DNA from: Margaritispora aquatica
Taxonomy: Eukaryota > Ascomycota > Leotiomycetes > Helotiales > Discinellaceae
Length of the DNA stretch: 64,000 bases
Reading direction: 5' to 3'
Assembly (NCBI GenBank): GCA_007644065.1
Contig: VJWN01000012.1
Location: 857,758 to 921,757, forward strand
Position numbers and translations under genes: made by a program. Under the pieces are notes generated by a model, which searched no databases, was not told the origin of the DNA, and saw nothing but the letters and a program-made list of their open reading frames with translations. Positions 1 through 12,900 of this stretch are shown piece after piece (the stretch's first letter is position 1; each line of letters begins with the position of its first letter).

Positions 1-1418
1 ACGTGTGTTAATTTAGTTATCGCATTACTGATATTCAGTTTTCGACTTATTTTCAAATCCAAATCGATCTAAAAAACGTCACTTTTTCGATAATTTTTGC
101 CTTCAACCTTGCTGTCTCAACAATCGATTACGAAAGGTGAATTGACACATCGAGAAAAAGACATCAGTTTAGCCTCGTGAAGGCTTTCTTTCTAAGCACT
201 TATTGATTTGTTGGACCCAGTATCTCATCACTCTTGGCAAGTGTTAACAAGAAAACTTACTAAGACGAGCGACTGAAAAAAAAAAGAAAAAAAAGTATTT
301 CTCTTAAGCTCTTAGCCTTAAATCCAACTAGTGCTTAAACAGTTGTCGATCAGATTGCGGAAAACTGATAATATTATTAAGTCAATGGCTTCTGCCTTCT
401 CTACACAGCAGTATCTCGCTTGATATGTAATTCGGAGTTACACTTAGGCTCGGGATGAATGATACCAAGCCGTATGACCATACCCTTCATGACTGACCAT
501 CTGAGATTCTCATGTACCGCGTACAATTCAATATTCCAAGAATGAAGTGGAAATTGGTTCATGGTTCGGGTTATTTCTCCTCAAGGCAACAAAGCGTGTC
601 AGCCCAGCCAAATCACAAGCACCTCCATCACCTCCTTCCACCTAGTTTCAATTAGCATATATACTTCTAAGCCGTGAAAGGCCGATGGCTTAAGATGTAG
701 GTAAAACTCCACGGAGCAGTACTCGGTCTTGCGCAAAAGCCTCCTATGCAAAGAAGTGGATTGGCTCAGGCAGCTATGGACGCCGACTATCAGAATTGGA
801 ATATGGTAGATGAGGAGTGTGATGCACTATTCCAATAGCAGAGGTTTCACCTGTCACCCCGAATTTAGAACTGGAAAAGGGGAGTTATGTACTGATTGCG
901 CAATTCAAGTGGGGAAGATTGAACGTTCGTCTAGATGTAATGTGAAGGAGACAGCTTGGCGAAACGAAAGTGCATCAACATCGCATGCATTAGAGGCGAG
1001 AAATGCATGCAAAGTAAGCAATCATGATGCATCGATCGCGCATGTACAAATATTGCCTGAATGCATAAAACTATCTATCTTCGGTAACCAAAAAATAGCA
1101 CAATGCTCGTTTAGCTAGCGAATATGTGCAAGGCAAGCACCACAGAATTCAAAGTAGTTCGATCGTTAAGTCTAGTTGAATACTGAACACCGATTGTTTT
1201 ATAATGAGATGAGAGGTAAATTTCTTATACAGCAGTGATGCCGAGCTGCGTCTAACCGGTATAATAAAAGGCCACGCAATGACCCACTGGAAATGCAAAA
1301 ATTTCCCATTAATATCATGTATCAAATTGCTCCAAACCTTATGCTCCCTGCCACCCTCAAACCTGCCCAAGTATTCCTCAACCCACAACTAGTCTCCACC
1401 ACATACTTCTAATTGACT
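1..1418. other. intergenic, no gene recognised
   Basis: This stretch holds only short open frames with no recognisable motif. An A-rich tract lies at about 276-294. I see no tRNA, transposon end or splice-consistent coding run. It includes the 3' flank of the NmrA-like gene, which ends at 1419 on the minus strand. Confidence 0.5.
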
Positions 1419-2457
1419 TTATGCAGCTCCCCAGTGAAGTCTCAACCAGTCCCAGAAAGGGGTTGGCTCAACGTTAACTAGCATGTTAAGATTTGGCTGC
1501 GAAATATCGTATCTCTTCTGCTCAGTCGCAATAAGTTCTTGGATGTAAGCGATCGTCGCATAGTCTTGGTAGTATTCGGCATGATCGAGATGTTGCCTCA
1601 AGTCTCGAGCTTGTATGACTTCTGTAGAGAATTCCGCTGCTTCACGTTAGCATACTGTGTATCTAGAGAGGACTGATCAGAACTTACCGCCTCCTTTGAC
1701 GGACTCTGCCCACCGAAGAACTTCGGCTACTGTTCGTCGATCGCCCTGCATTGTGAACTCTTCCGGCCAGTTCTGAATACCAAGATCGAGTGCTGCTACA
1801 ATGTATCTGCCAACATCCTGAACTGATATCATGGAGATGGACAGTGGTCTCCCAGATGCTGTGGTTTCAACGACCTTGGCTGTGCTGAGGCCGACATCCA
1901 TCAGGTATGAGCCTTGGTAGTAGACATTGGAAGAGGTTCCGATCCCCAAGGATCCGAGACCTCCTCGCGCAAATCGTTCATAAAACACTCCGCAGCTGAA
2001 GACAGTGAAAGACATTGGGTGATGGTTGTGGCGAGACCAGTGACGAAGGCGATCAAGGCACGCTGCCCTCCCTCGGTCCACAGGATCATTACGTGGCCGT
2101 CTTGCTATGGGACCCTCAAACTCTGCTGGTATGAACCGGCGAACATTAGAATGTGCCGCTGCGTCAATGAGATTGATTTGGGGATTGCCCGAAACTGTTG
2201 AAATCACCAGATTGATGCCTCGCAGGACAAATCGCAATTCTGTTTGGCTATCGTAGTTCACGGGTATGACTTGGTAGTCAAGAGCCTCCAGATCCGGTTG
2301 TGCCTATCTAAAATCAGCTATATGTTAAAACGACTCCGATAGCTTGGGAACAATATACCTCTCTACTCAGGATGATGAATGGGTGCCCTGTCTCATTGAT
2401 AAAATTGGCGATGACTCTCGCTAAGCCTCCAGAACCTGCTATTGCTATACGCATCAT
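1419..2457 (-). CDS. NmrA-like family NAD(P)-binding protein
   Basis: The model has three exons, 2457-2359, 2303-1688 and 1636-1419, coding about 310 aa, the usual size for the NmrA/isoflavone-reductase-like group of atypical SDRs. The first exon gives a Rossmann start with the nucleotide-binding glycines (IAIAGSGGLARVIA). Exon 2 carries the family stretch FIPAEFEGP and the mid-protein YYQGSYLMDVG. Both introns are GT-AG, and the frame is kept across them (phase 0, then phase 1). ATG codons at 2457 and 2454 are both possible starts. Members reduce small aromatic or isoprenoid substrates with NAD(P)H, or act as redox-sensing regulators. The substrate here cannot be told. No partner gene is adjacent. 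Confidence 0.85.
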
Positions 2458-4745
2458 GATGTGTTGCGGAAACAGAATCTCTGATCGAATTTTCCAATCC
2501 TCTCATGCCTTTATCAAAGATCTAGAGTTCAGTGCTTCTTTGGCTTGTAGCTGTGTTGTAAGGCAGACGATAGCCCTGTAATGGCATGTAGCGAATGAAT
2601 TTCCCAAAAATTTGAAGTGCAATTACTCATACCATTTTTTGGGTGACTCAATAGAATCTCTTCACTTGTATGGATAAAAAATAGTTGGCAAAATTAGGTA
2701 GAGTGTAGTGATATACTCCATGCCTAACGAATGATGTTTGGGGATAACGGTGTACCAATTCCCACAACGACTTTGACAGGATCACCATAGACCGTGTTGA
2801 CATCAAGGTCACCGGGATGACAAAAGAAGTGGCGAATGGTTAGCCAAAGACCCTTGAAAGCTTCTCAGATCGTGGTTGTACTCTGCATACAATCCAGCAG
2901 ACCAAGTCAAGAAGGTTGAAATGGCGGGCAAGCGGATGACTGCCTTGGGGCTTCATCTGAAGGTCCACGCAAATGCATTCAGAATACCCTACGTATGACA
3001 GATAACTCCCATGCCTTTGTGTACCTGCACAGACATAGTTGTACGTATAAAGCGGCTCATAGGGCTGAAGGTCTGGATATCCAATATGTGTGATCAACCA
3101 TTGGCAGAGCCTTCATCGTACCGCCGCTGTTTCAACACGGTCATGAAGCACAAGAGCTAGGTTCTTGCGGAATGGCATGCCTTTCAATCCACTCATCAGC
3201 CTGACATGTGGACAAGGAACCATAGCGTGGAGAAGCTTTCCGGCACAAGGATATCAGATACCAGTCTAGGAGACAACCCCCCGTTTGACACCTTCCACAG
3301 TCATGCAGCAGCGAACCAACAAGAATCCAGAACAAGACAAAAGTATACCATATGTTCAGGCTGCACTTGCACCTGGAGGCTGCCCACAACATCGGATTTC
3401 TCCTCGCTGATTAACAGTGGTCAATGTTCAGACGACCTGCACGCCTTTGCAAATTGTTGAAAATTTACCCGACCTTGTCAACGGCATAAAAGCAACCAAT
3501 GTGACGAGTGATCATATTAACCATATTTGTCTAATGGCAGACTTTGGCGCCTGATCATTTTTGCTTCCGGTGACTAAATAGGGTAAGTCTTGTCCTTTCC
3601 GATCTTTAACTCATTGCGAAGATTACAGACACCGTTATAGAGCTTGTACGGAGTATGAGCAGAACACGGCACTTGTTCGGACTGTCCGATATTCTTTACG
3701 CACATGTAAGATGACGATCACTCCTCCAGGAGTATCATATATTCCCACGAACTCGATCAAGCCGCTTTATGAGGTACGAGACTGTCGAGTGGGGTCCAAA
3801 TCTGAGCAGGGGTAGGAGACTGAAGATGTTCCGGTAAACGATTTTGGGCGATGCGATTGAATGCATCAAAGAAAGACTGTAAGTATTTAGAGTCATTCGA
3901 TGCAGATGGAATGCAAGCAGCTTCGAGGAATCATTGGCCATCTTTCGAGGTGTAAAACTTGATTGGTGTGCAAAATATATGGTGAAGTCAAAGGAAAGTC
4001 TTTGTAAGGCTGAGAAGCAAGGCATCTTTTTCCCTTGCAACTTTCATGAGCAAAGAAATCCAGTGACATCTCACCACTCCCTGTCGGAGGCCTGAACCTA
4101 ATATGCATGCTTGATGCATCGATGATCGCATTAGTGTGCGGCTGAAAGAGAGGAAACCTGGAATTTACCTTAATCATTACTCATCAAAGATATCAACTTT
4201 GAGAAAGCTCCGGTGCTAGCTACTGTTGTTCTGAAAGTGGATATGTCGAGGGATCGAGAACGCCCCGAGGAGTTGAGCTGAAGGGCGAGAGAGAGGCACA
4301 GTAGGGAGTTGAGAAGGTGGGTAGAAGAAATTCGAGAATTCCGTTTGAAGGATTTCTGTCTCGACCTGGCCCCCAAGCAACTAAGGTAAGGTAAGGTAAG
4401 CAGATAGGTAGGTCACATCACGTGCAAGTTCTCGCCGAATGCTCAATTGAGTATAGCGGGGTCCTCGAGACTTCAACCTCGGTCGAGCGATAAGATTCGA
4501 TAAGGAGGTACGGAATTGGGAATTGTGACGCGATTGCCTCTTCCTCTTATCTGCAACAGCAAATAGCAGACAACAGTGCCTCATTATCCAACTGAGGAAT
4601 TGCAAGACGAAAGGAAACCTCCTTTGGATGTCTGCACTAGACTCTGCACTGGAACTGAGCTGCTTTGCATCTTGACAAGAGACAATGTGCCATCAATTGA
4701 GCAATCAAGCAGGTCTGTATTGTAGTTGAAATACAGGCAGGTATC
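2458..4745. other. intergenic, only interrupted short frames
   Basis: Several minus-strand frames of 60-100 codons occur (3735-4376 and 2840-3392), but they lack ATG starts, splice continuity or known motifs. I see no supportable gene. A decayed coding region on the minus strand around 2.7-3.4 kb is possible but not demonstrated. Confidence 0.4.
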
Positions 4746-4794
4746 ATGGAACTTTCCCATAACCAGAAATATTCCTTTGTGTCTTTCCCCACAG
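4741..4794 (+). other. intron-like segment covering the chosen start codon
   Basis: This 54-nt stretch begins with GTATCA and ends with a pyrimidine-rich run and CACAG, which is typical of introns in this window. It contains the ATG at 4746 used for the RS-rich protein. If it is spliced, translation must begin in an upstream exon that I could not identify. Confidence 0.35.
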
Positions 4795-6456
4795 AACCCG
4801 CCAATACAGAGCATCGATCACATAGATGTCGCCATGACTCTACTTCCAGGGATACCACCAAGAACAGAAGCTCTTCTCGGCGTCACGGGAGGTCATCTAG
4901 TCGTCGCCGTCGAGATCGGGACCAACGACATGATCATCGATCAAGGTCGTATCGGGGAAGAAGCCAAGCCAGACGACCTGATGACGAGGAATCTGGCTTT
5001 CGAAAGCAACAGCGCTTGCGTTCCAGGTCTAAGAGTCCCAATCGAGATAGACATCGAACATCGCACAAGTCACAAAGACCAGATGCAAACAAAAAGGTAG
5101 AGCATGAACGGTCACGATCCAGAGATAGTGTCTGGTCAAGAACACACAAGTCTCGTGGCGGATCTTATTCTCCTACTACTCGATTTTCAAATCTTCAAAA
5201 CACATTGACAACGGCAAAGGAAGAAAGAGCCTCTCAATATGCAACTAACAAGAAAAACAGTAAGGAAGGATCAGATAGCTTACTCAAGCAGTCGTACCAT
5301 GATCACTATCAAAGTCAATCAAACTCTCGATCTCCTCACTCTCTTCCTCGCAGGAAAACTTCTAAAAGACACATTGACATGCGCGTATCCTCTCCCGATC
5401 CGCGCGAGCTATCAGTGGACAGTTACTATAGCAAAGAGAAAGATAAAGGTAGAATGTTCTGCTTCTGTCTATCGACAACAATTGTTAATTATTGACTGCA
5501 TTGTAGCATACGTTAGTGATACTACTTCTGTATTCGCAAGAGATAGGCAATATCCACCTGGATGCACCCCAGCATCGAGAGGGGTTCAAGAGTCTGATCG
5601 TTGGCGTCCAGGACGGTACTCACACACCAGATCGTACATCCATGGAAGCGCTATAGTAGGACAACCAGCTCCTTCCTTAAGGGAACTCCCAAATGATAGG
5701 TTCGTATCAAAACCCTGGCCGTCATTCGAAGCCATACCGGACTACAGGCCATCAAATCCAGGCGCACCTATGACGCTCGATGGAGATGGACTCGCATTGA
5801 GCGATTTTCATGAGTACTTTGGAGGGTCATGTTCTCATAGTGTCGATCCGAAGCAGCTCCTCGAGGGCAGAAGTGTCTATGCCGAAGAGCCTTTCCAACG
5901 TACATCAAAGCAGGTACAACTCGAGGTTCTAAATGTTCGAGAGCATGGTCTGCGCGCGCATGCCCTCAAAGATCTTAATTTGAACCCAGAAGATACATCA
6001 CGACTTGCTAAACCACTGAAGGATCTTCTCAGGAATGCCTTAATCCAACAATCTCGACTTAGGTCAAAAACTTCCAAAACACCATCCAGGGAGCAGTTGA
6101 CAAATTCAAATATGGCGATCAAGAGAGAGCCTAATTCCGTACTAGTAGAGACTGTTGGGCAGAATGAGGAGCCAGAAGACCGGCCATTGTCCTGTATGGA
6201 ACAAGCTCGTGCAGCTAGCAGTCGGGCGACTTCTGAACTTGGAGGGAGATCAGATGTTTCGGCTATCAAGAATCGTGTAAAGCTCGAACCTAGCTTGATC
6301 GAAATGCAAGAGAACTTGCTAACAGTCGTGAAGATAGAAACGCGGGAAGTCGACGAAATGCCCACCGAGCCACTTCGTGAAACAGTCACAGTAGAAATGA
6401 CCCCAGATGAGTACTATGAGTACCAAGCATTTCGGCGTGCTGCAGGTCTACGATAA
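4746..6456 (+). CDS. RS-rich (arginine/serine) nuclear-type protein
   Basis: Two exons, 4746-5448 and 5507-6456, code about 550 aa. The intron is GT-AG in phase 1 and restores a long frame. Residues about 25-150 are rich in RS, SR and RD dipeptides (RSSSRR, RSRSKSP), as in splicing or RNA-processing factors. No RRM is visible. The second half is not RS-rich. It carries three psi-K-x-E SUMO-type motifs, IKRE (about residue 439), VKLE (about 492) and VKIE (about 509), and ends with an acidic-aromatic segment, PDEYYEYQAFRRAAG. The start is uncertain because the ATG lies in an intron-like segment (4741-4794). I recognise no named orthologue. A nuclear, possibly chromatin- or RNA-associated role is inference from composition only. 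Confidence 0.75.
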
Positions 6457-7689
6457 GGAACGCTTGGAGAGATTAGAAGCAGTGAGCTTCTGGATTGTGA
6501 ATGTAGCTAAGGCTGAAAGGTGTAAGAGTAACTTATTGAGGTCGTATCGATTGAAAGAATCTGAATGGCGAGCTCCTTGTGGTGGTGTATCGAGTATGAT
6601 GTATGCTATTGAGAGTCTATTGTTTGGTGTTTGGGATTTGATAGGATGGTGATATACCCAGGGAAAACCACGATGATTGTGAGGAATGATGGTCGAATGA
6701 TGGCCGAGCGAAGAAACGATTGTCTGTGTGGAGAGGCGTAGGAGCTGATAGCCTTCTGTCAGAAAGCGAAAGGTACCTAGGTAGATAGCGAAAACAAAAA
6801 GACGATACCCACGACCTTTAATACGATGCAATATTATTTTATTTCGTATCGTCCCATGGGTGCTGTTGGCAATCCATGCGTGTCGTAGGAATCCTTCCAA
6901 GGCAACGAGGTAGTTGGCCGTCGCTTATATTAGAAATGATCTGACTCGAAATGAGGCTGTAGGCTCTTGCTGTGGTGATCTGCATGCTTTAGCGAATAAC
7001 AACAAGGTGTCGTCCGAACACTTGCTTCGTCATCTGTTTTGGGCAGTTGTTATTTGCTGTCGCGTATTTTCTGGGTATTGTCTGCTCTGTTTAATCGAGT
7101 GCATTTGGTTTTGAGGCTGGGAGTTTTCAGATGGGCTGAGGCGGCCTCTGGATTTCTGAACTATATGTCCCACGCCTAATGGCGATTTTTCATCCTGTGT
7201 CTGTTCATCGTCAATGAAGAGCACTGCTTCACTACTTCATTTGGATAGAAGTTGTATGATTCAAGATAGATCTAGAATGTCTCGGTCGTCAGATGCGTCG
7301 TTGTTGTTCGCGCATTTGAGAATAAAAATCTTTTTTCTTTTTCTTCAAACATAAGGCGGATTTAGTTAAGCCTTACCAACACCTCGCTTGCGAAGTACAA
7401 CTGTTGATGCTTTGATATTCTCTCCAGCTAGCCAAGCAACTAAGGTGTGGGCTAAATAGGCTAGCTCGCCATATCCCCTTTTAGGGGGCATCCTTTTACC
7501 TTCATCACCAACGTACAGCGAAATTGACAAACGCTACCTCATGCAAGTGAACTGTTACAACTTTCCTAAGGTCTCAAAAACCAAGTCCTCGATTACGAAA
7601 AATTTCAAGAACACGCAGTAGGAGATTTACAAAGGTGCGAAATTAGCTTGCACATTACACTTAGAGTATACTTGTACTAACTTTACGAG
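6457..7689. other. intergenic, no gene recognised
   Basis: This is the shared 3' flank of the convergent RS-rich gene (+) and SAM-domain gene (-). Only short frames without motifs are present. Confidence 0.5.
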
Positions 7690-8606
7690 TTAGAACTCGT
7701 TTTTAGATCCAAGCTCAATTAAGGACAAAGCAGCTCGAGGTGTAAATCTTGACTCTTCAAGCTGCCATGTGAAGGTGCTCTTGCAGGTCACACATTCTGA
7801 AGCTTTGATGACCACAACGCCATTCGTCAAACTGTCTGTTGGCCTTTTTGTGGTGGGTACAATCAATGAGTTTTCAACAGGCTTCAGGTTAGGGCGAGTT
7901 TGGATGACTGGAAATCGAGTATGAATTCGTTCGCTAGCGCTGCTTTTCAGATCAAGTTGGAAACACTTCAATTGTACTCTCTGATTCTAACTCGGAGCAG
8001 TCTCAGCAGCTCACCAAAGCAGAATTGGAAGATAAGCAAGACATTCCACGCTGGGAGCTGTTGCCCTGGTCAAGACGCATTAGCAATCTCATCCAATTAT
8101 ATCACTACCTTCTATTTTGACCATGCCCCGTCGAAGTATCATCCATCTGAGGAGTGGGTTTTAATTTCAGCCCTAGCGGCGTTCCTCCCTCGATACCCCA
8201 AGATGTGAATACCCAGGCATGAATTCCCGTTCCCTGATCTCGTCCCAACAGATTTCGGTAATCAGCTTTAGTCCACAAGAACAAAGTCGGCCCACAGCCC
8301 TGAAAACTTCGTGCCAATTCCTTCGACTGCCCAGGGCTGAAATTGAGATACTCCTCGCAGATAACCCTAAGCCATTCCTGACATTGCTCAGTAGACCAGG
8401 CCCATTGTGGTGCGGTCGGGCCTTTCGGTGTCAACTTGTTTGTTGTAGTGATGAGCTCGTAGGATGGAGGCGCATACAAGTGTTGTGATCGTTGGTGATT
8501 GTCAAGGAAATTGTCAATGCGTTTTGACCAAGTACATAAGAATTCAACATATTTGATTGCTAATTCGTGCTTGGATTGTAGAGTGGTGCTTTCTACTCCG
8601 GGACGT
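7690..8606 (-). CDS. SAM/pointed-like domain protein, 5' end unresolved
   Basis: Three exons fit, 8606-8109, 8065-8015 and 7942-7690, giving at least 266 residues in one frame across two GT-AG introns. The middle of the first of these contains a SAM/pointed-like helical region that begins QWAWSTEQCQEWL and continues with CEEYLNFSP and ADYRNLLG. Such domains mediate protein-protein contacts and occur in several fungal proteins of unknown role. A good acceptor with a pyrimidine tract precedes 8606, and no in-frame ATG lies within this exon upstream of the domain, so at least one 5' exon is missing from my model. The C-terminal part has no recognised motif. The function is unknown. Confidence 0.65.
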
Positions 8607-11445
8607 CTGTTTGTGCAAAGGAATTGTTATAATTTGGAGGATATTTTGTGTCTTTGTTTTGTGCTAAGAGCTATCCGAGATCCTAACTATTTTAGTGGTC
8701 CGCACCTCCCGAATATACTGTTGCCTGAAGTTCAAGACAATTTCGAGTCTTTATTTCACTGGTTTGACCTGATTCTAAAATACTTAAACTGTCCAAATTG
8801 TCTGCATCTAATTAAAGTAGAGTATGTAGAGCCCCCCATGATTTTCGCTAGTTAACTCCATAACTTATGATTAGATGTTTCCGTGACATGCCCATCCTGA
8901 GTACCTACTTAAATTTCCTTACCTTATCTTCCCTAGCACTTCAAGTACACCTTAAAGGCCCTACATGAACTTCTCAAACCGTCTAATCATACCACGAAGT
9001 TAACAATACCCAATAGACAAGACTGTCCAGACACATTATCATCAACCAAGGGAATACTTCTGAGCAGGCAGGTTGTAGGGCTTATTTATGCCTTAGAATG
9101 GGCCTAAAAGCATACGCATTGGAAAAGCAAGATTAGAGAAATAAAAGTTCACTTACAACCTTCCCTCGAATGCTTAACGAAGAAGAATTTGGCTAATTTT
9201 GGGGAATGTGTGAAAGCATATTGCCACGCCTTACGGAAAAAAATTGATATAACAAAAGAGCTCGTCTTTTGGACCATTTATAACAAATCGAGCCTTGGTT
9301 TATGTTCTTCATAAACGAAAGCTATCCAATTAGGCACAGATGAGGAGCACTATACCACATTTTCTAGTAACTATGCAGTGTCTTTGTTGATGTAAATGGC
9401 GTTCGAAGTAAGTGACGAATTGAGGGCTTCGTTCGACTTAGCGAATTTGGTGCATCGTTTATTTCAAGGTGCGCGAGCGAGCATGCCTTCGATCCTCGAT
9501 AAATTACTTGCTGGGAAAGCTCGTTAGACCGACAGGTTGCTCACTTGCCTTCGGATATTGACCCATTGAGGATTGGAGACTAGTGGCGCCGTTCACACAT
9601 GCTAATTTCTAGACTGTCGTGGGAAGCATTATCAGATCCGAGGAGTCTTTATATCCATCAACCTATGTCACTTTATTAGCTACCTAACAAGGTATTAATA
9701 ACGGTTATAAATGTGTCACAACTATTCACACATCGAGGCAACGGATTGGTCTTAGTAGCTACTGAGAAACTTAAAAGTTATGTATGGCATTCCAAAAAGT
9801 TGCAAATAGTATTGTAACTAACAAATTAACAGCCTGGACAGACAAGTGTTTCTGTTTAAGATTCTGACATGGTTGTTGTGTTGAAGCCAAAACCTAGCTG
9901 ATATGCAAAAGTATCCAAGTATCGTTTTTATTTGAAGGAAAGTTCCTTGGATCTTTTTGGGTATATTCTTTTCAATGTGTATAACATTTGCGCACATTCG
10001 AAGGTACTACCTCTACGTTATATCCAGCGATATTTCCGTCTTTGACGACGACGAATTTTGGCAGCATCGACTTCCAGAATAGCATACAAACGGACATGCG
10101 ACCTACACGACCAAATACCAGAAGAAGCTTACTTTAAGGTACCTAGCAAGTAGGCTTATTTGCTAAGACCTTACCAAGCCGAAAATAAGAATGCAAAGTG
10201 GCAAATCAACGACCTGTTGTGACCAGAGACCACCCAACCACTTTTCTTGCCACGCGTGTCCTAAAATAGTTTGCAGAAAAAGTCAACACGAACCAGCAAC
10301 AATAACACAAGACGGGAAGTGCCATCTGAAGAACGGAGTTTCGAGATTTTCAGGAAGAGACGAGATCTTCTGTCCAAGACTCCGTATTTGCAAGAGAGGG
10401 TCCAAGGAAGAGAAGGATGACCTCACTTATGAAGCCGGATCTCCTTGTTTCCATCCCTGCTGAAACCCGCGCTGTTTTCCTCTCCGCTGAAGGTTGAAAG
10501 GTTGAAGCTGCCAAGTATTGACGAAAGGGTGCTCCGCTCGCTCGAGGTGGGATGAGAAGTGGACAGGCTGTGGACCATGCTGAAATGACCGGAAATACAG
10601 CCTGTCGAATCGTCGATAACCTGCAGCTTGAGCGGCATGGCGTTTCTTACGCAAATTAGCAGCATGTGGCGTGTACCAGATATGTATCGCGTCCTCCTCC
10701 CTCCAGAACTCTGCAGCAGTTCAAGCTCGTGTTATCGGTCGTGTTTCCTTTGGATGTTTCTTGTCTTTCTCGTGTTCTCGTGAAGCCTAGAGACATTGGT
10801 ACAGTCATTGGGGCAGTGCTGTGTTTGATGGATCATGGTTGGTTGTGGTTGATAGGTAGTTCCTGGCTTGCTTCATCTGTTTTCTTAATTGCTTCAGCGT
10901 AGAATTAGATTGGCGCAATTGATTTTGGTGGATGTTGTGGATGTTGTGAACAATGCAGTGGTCTTCTCCATACAAAATTACGCCTGTGGAGCGAGCCCTG
11001 TAATTCTCTGGCCATCCCCTGAATATCTACCGCCCGATCTGGAACAGCGTATTTCAAGCGCATATGGATGCAGGTCTTCACACCCGCCAAGTGACAGGGC
11101 AGGGCAAGCCATAGCAAGCCGTAGCAGGGCAGGTACAGGCCCATCCCTTTTCTTTTGATATCCTCGCATCTTCAAACTCCTTCTCTCCTCAATCCAAACA
11201 CTTCTTCTCGACAACCTACGACGTCGATTTCTTTGGGCACAATCATTCGTTGTAGCTGCCCTTCTTCTTTTTACAAAACTTCTTAATTGAATTCTTCTTT
11301 GAATCGTCTCTCACTCACTCGAGACCTTCAGCAATCGTTCCAAGTTCAGCAATTTCGAGGCATTTCCAACCCTCCAAATCAAAACATTCAACAATTATAG
11401 AAGCATCGAAACGAAACAGTATCTGCCAGTAACAATTTTCACGAT
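8607..11445. other. intergenic, long and gene-poor
   Basis: This must contain the unresolved 5' exon(s) of the SAM-domain gene near 8.6-8.9 kb and the promoter and 5' UTR of the glucanosyltransferase gene. The last 300 nt before 11446 are rich in pyrimidine runs, as in many fungal promoters. No other gene can be supported. Frames at 10191-11214 are short, mutually overlapping and without motifs. Confidence 0.45.
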
Positions 11446-12900
11446 ATGAAGACTTTCAATGTTATAGCAGCATTGGCTGCAGCGACCTCGGTCATAGCCA
11501 TTCCATCTCCTGTCGAGGATCTCGCTCCAAGAGCCTCTGCAACCCTGACACCCATCACAGTTAAGGGCAATGGTATGAGGATAGTCTCGATAAAACTTTC
11601 AATGACTAACATTATGCAGCATTCTTCTCTGGAACCAGTCGATTCTACATGCGTGGTGTCGACTACCAGCCAGGCGGATCATCCAAGCTCGTCGACCCTA
11701 TCGCTGATGTTACAACATGTACAAGAGATATCGCCAAGTTCGTGAAGTTGGGAGTCAACACTGTCCGTATTTATTCAGTCGACAATACTGCCAACCATGA
11801 TACATGTATGGGCTTGCTCGCCGCTGCAGGAATTTATTTGGTGCTGGACGTCAATCTTCCTCTCTACTCTATCAACCGTGCCGACCCTTTTCCAAGTTAC
11901 AACTCGGTTTACTTGCAAAACATCTTTGCCACTATCGATGCATTCGCCAACTACACCAACACATTGGCATTCTTCTCTGGCAATGAAGTCATCAACGATG
12001 ACACCACAACTGCGTGTGCGCCATACGTGAAGGCTGTTACCCGTGACATGAGAAGCTACATCGCAGCCCGTGGTTACCGCTCAATTCCAGTTGGATACTC
12101 TGCAGCAGATGTCAGCTCCAGCCGTATGGAAATGGCTCAGTTCATGAACTGCGGCACAGCTGATGAACGCTCGGATTTCTTTGCATTCAACGATTACTCC
12201 TGGTGTGACCCATCTTCTTTCCAAATCTCCGGCTGGGATCAGAAGGTCAAGAACTTCACTGGATACGGGCTTCCAATCTTGTAAGTGGAATCACTTTTGT
12301 GTTGGAGAGTTGGTAAACTGACTGCATTAAAGCTTGTCCGAGTATGGTTGCAACATCAATACTCGCAAGTTCGAGGAAGTTGCCTCTCTATACAGCTCTG
12401 ACATGACTGCTGTCTACTCAGGTGGTCTTGTCTACGAATACTCTGAGGAGGGTAGCCACTACGGATTGGTCAACATCACATCTTCTACAGCTGTTGTGGA
12501 GGGAGCCGACTTCACTGCTCTGCAAACCGCATTCAAGAAGACTGCCAACCCAACTGGAGATGGAGGATACAATGCCACCGGAGGCGCCTCAACTTGCCCT
12601 CCTAAATCTTCCACCTGGAACGTAACTAGCAACAGTCTTCCAGCCATTCCATCTGGTGCAGCTGCCCTCTTCAAGACCGGTGCGGGTAAGGGAACTGGTC
12701 TCACTGGACTTGGGTCTCAAAACGCCGGTGGAACCTCCACCGGAACAGCTACTGCAGGATCTGGCTCTGTTGCGGCATCAACCAGCTCAGCAAGCAAGTC
12801 GTCCGCAAACTCAGCCCGTCTCGGACCTGTCGACAAGACTCCCGTGTTCGTTGGCGCAATTGTGCTCGCATTCACTTTCATGGGTGCAGCTCTTTTGTAG
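11446..12900 (+). CDS. GH72 beta-1,3-glucanosyltransferase, GPI-anchored (Gel1/Gas type)
   Basis: Exons 11446-11572, 11620-12280 and 12333-12900 code 451 aa. The enzyme cuts a beta-1,3-glucan chain and transfers the new reducing end to another chain, which lengthens wall glucan at the outer face of the plasma membrane. An N-terminal signal peptide (MKTFNVIAALAAATSVIA) is followed by the GH72 domain. The acid/base glutamate is in SGNEV (residue about 165) and the nucleophile in LSEYGC (about 266), close to the positions known in Aspergillus Gel1. A Ser/Thr/Gly-rich linker and a hydrophobic C-terminus (VFVGAIVLAFTFMGAALL) indicate a GPI signal. There is no C-terminal X8/CBM43 cysteine module, which places it with the Gel1/Gel2 subgroup. 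The branch site tgactaac is visible in intron 1. Confidence 0.95.

Noticed and set aside
2700..3460. Possible decayed coding region on the minus strand (pieces such as GDPVKVVVGIG and FRKNLALVLHDRVETAA)
   Set aside because: Frames are short and broken by stops, and I could not link them with splice sites or assign a family.
3735..4376. Overlapping minus-strand frames of 68-101 codons
   Set aside because: No ATG start for the longest run, no motif and no frame-keeping introns.
5877..6389. 170-codon antisense frame
   Set aside because: It is a shadow of the RS-rich gene, whose + strand frame is longer, spliced and has biased composition.
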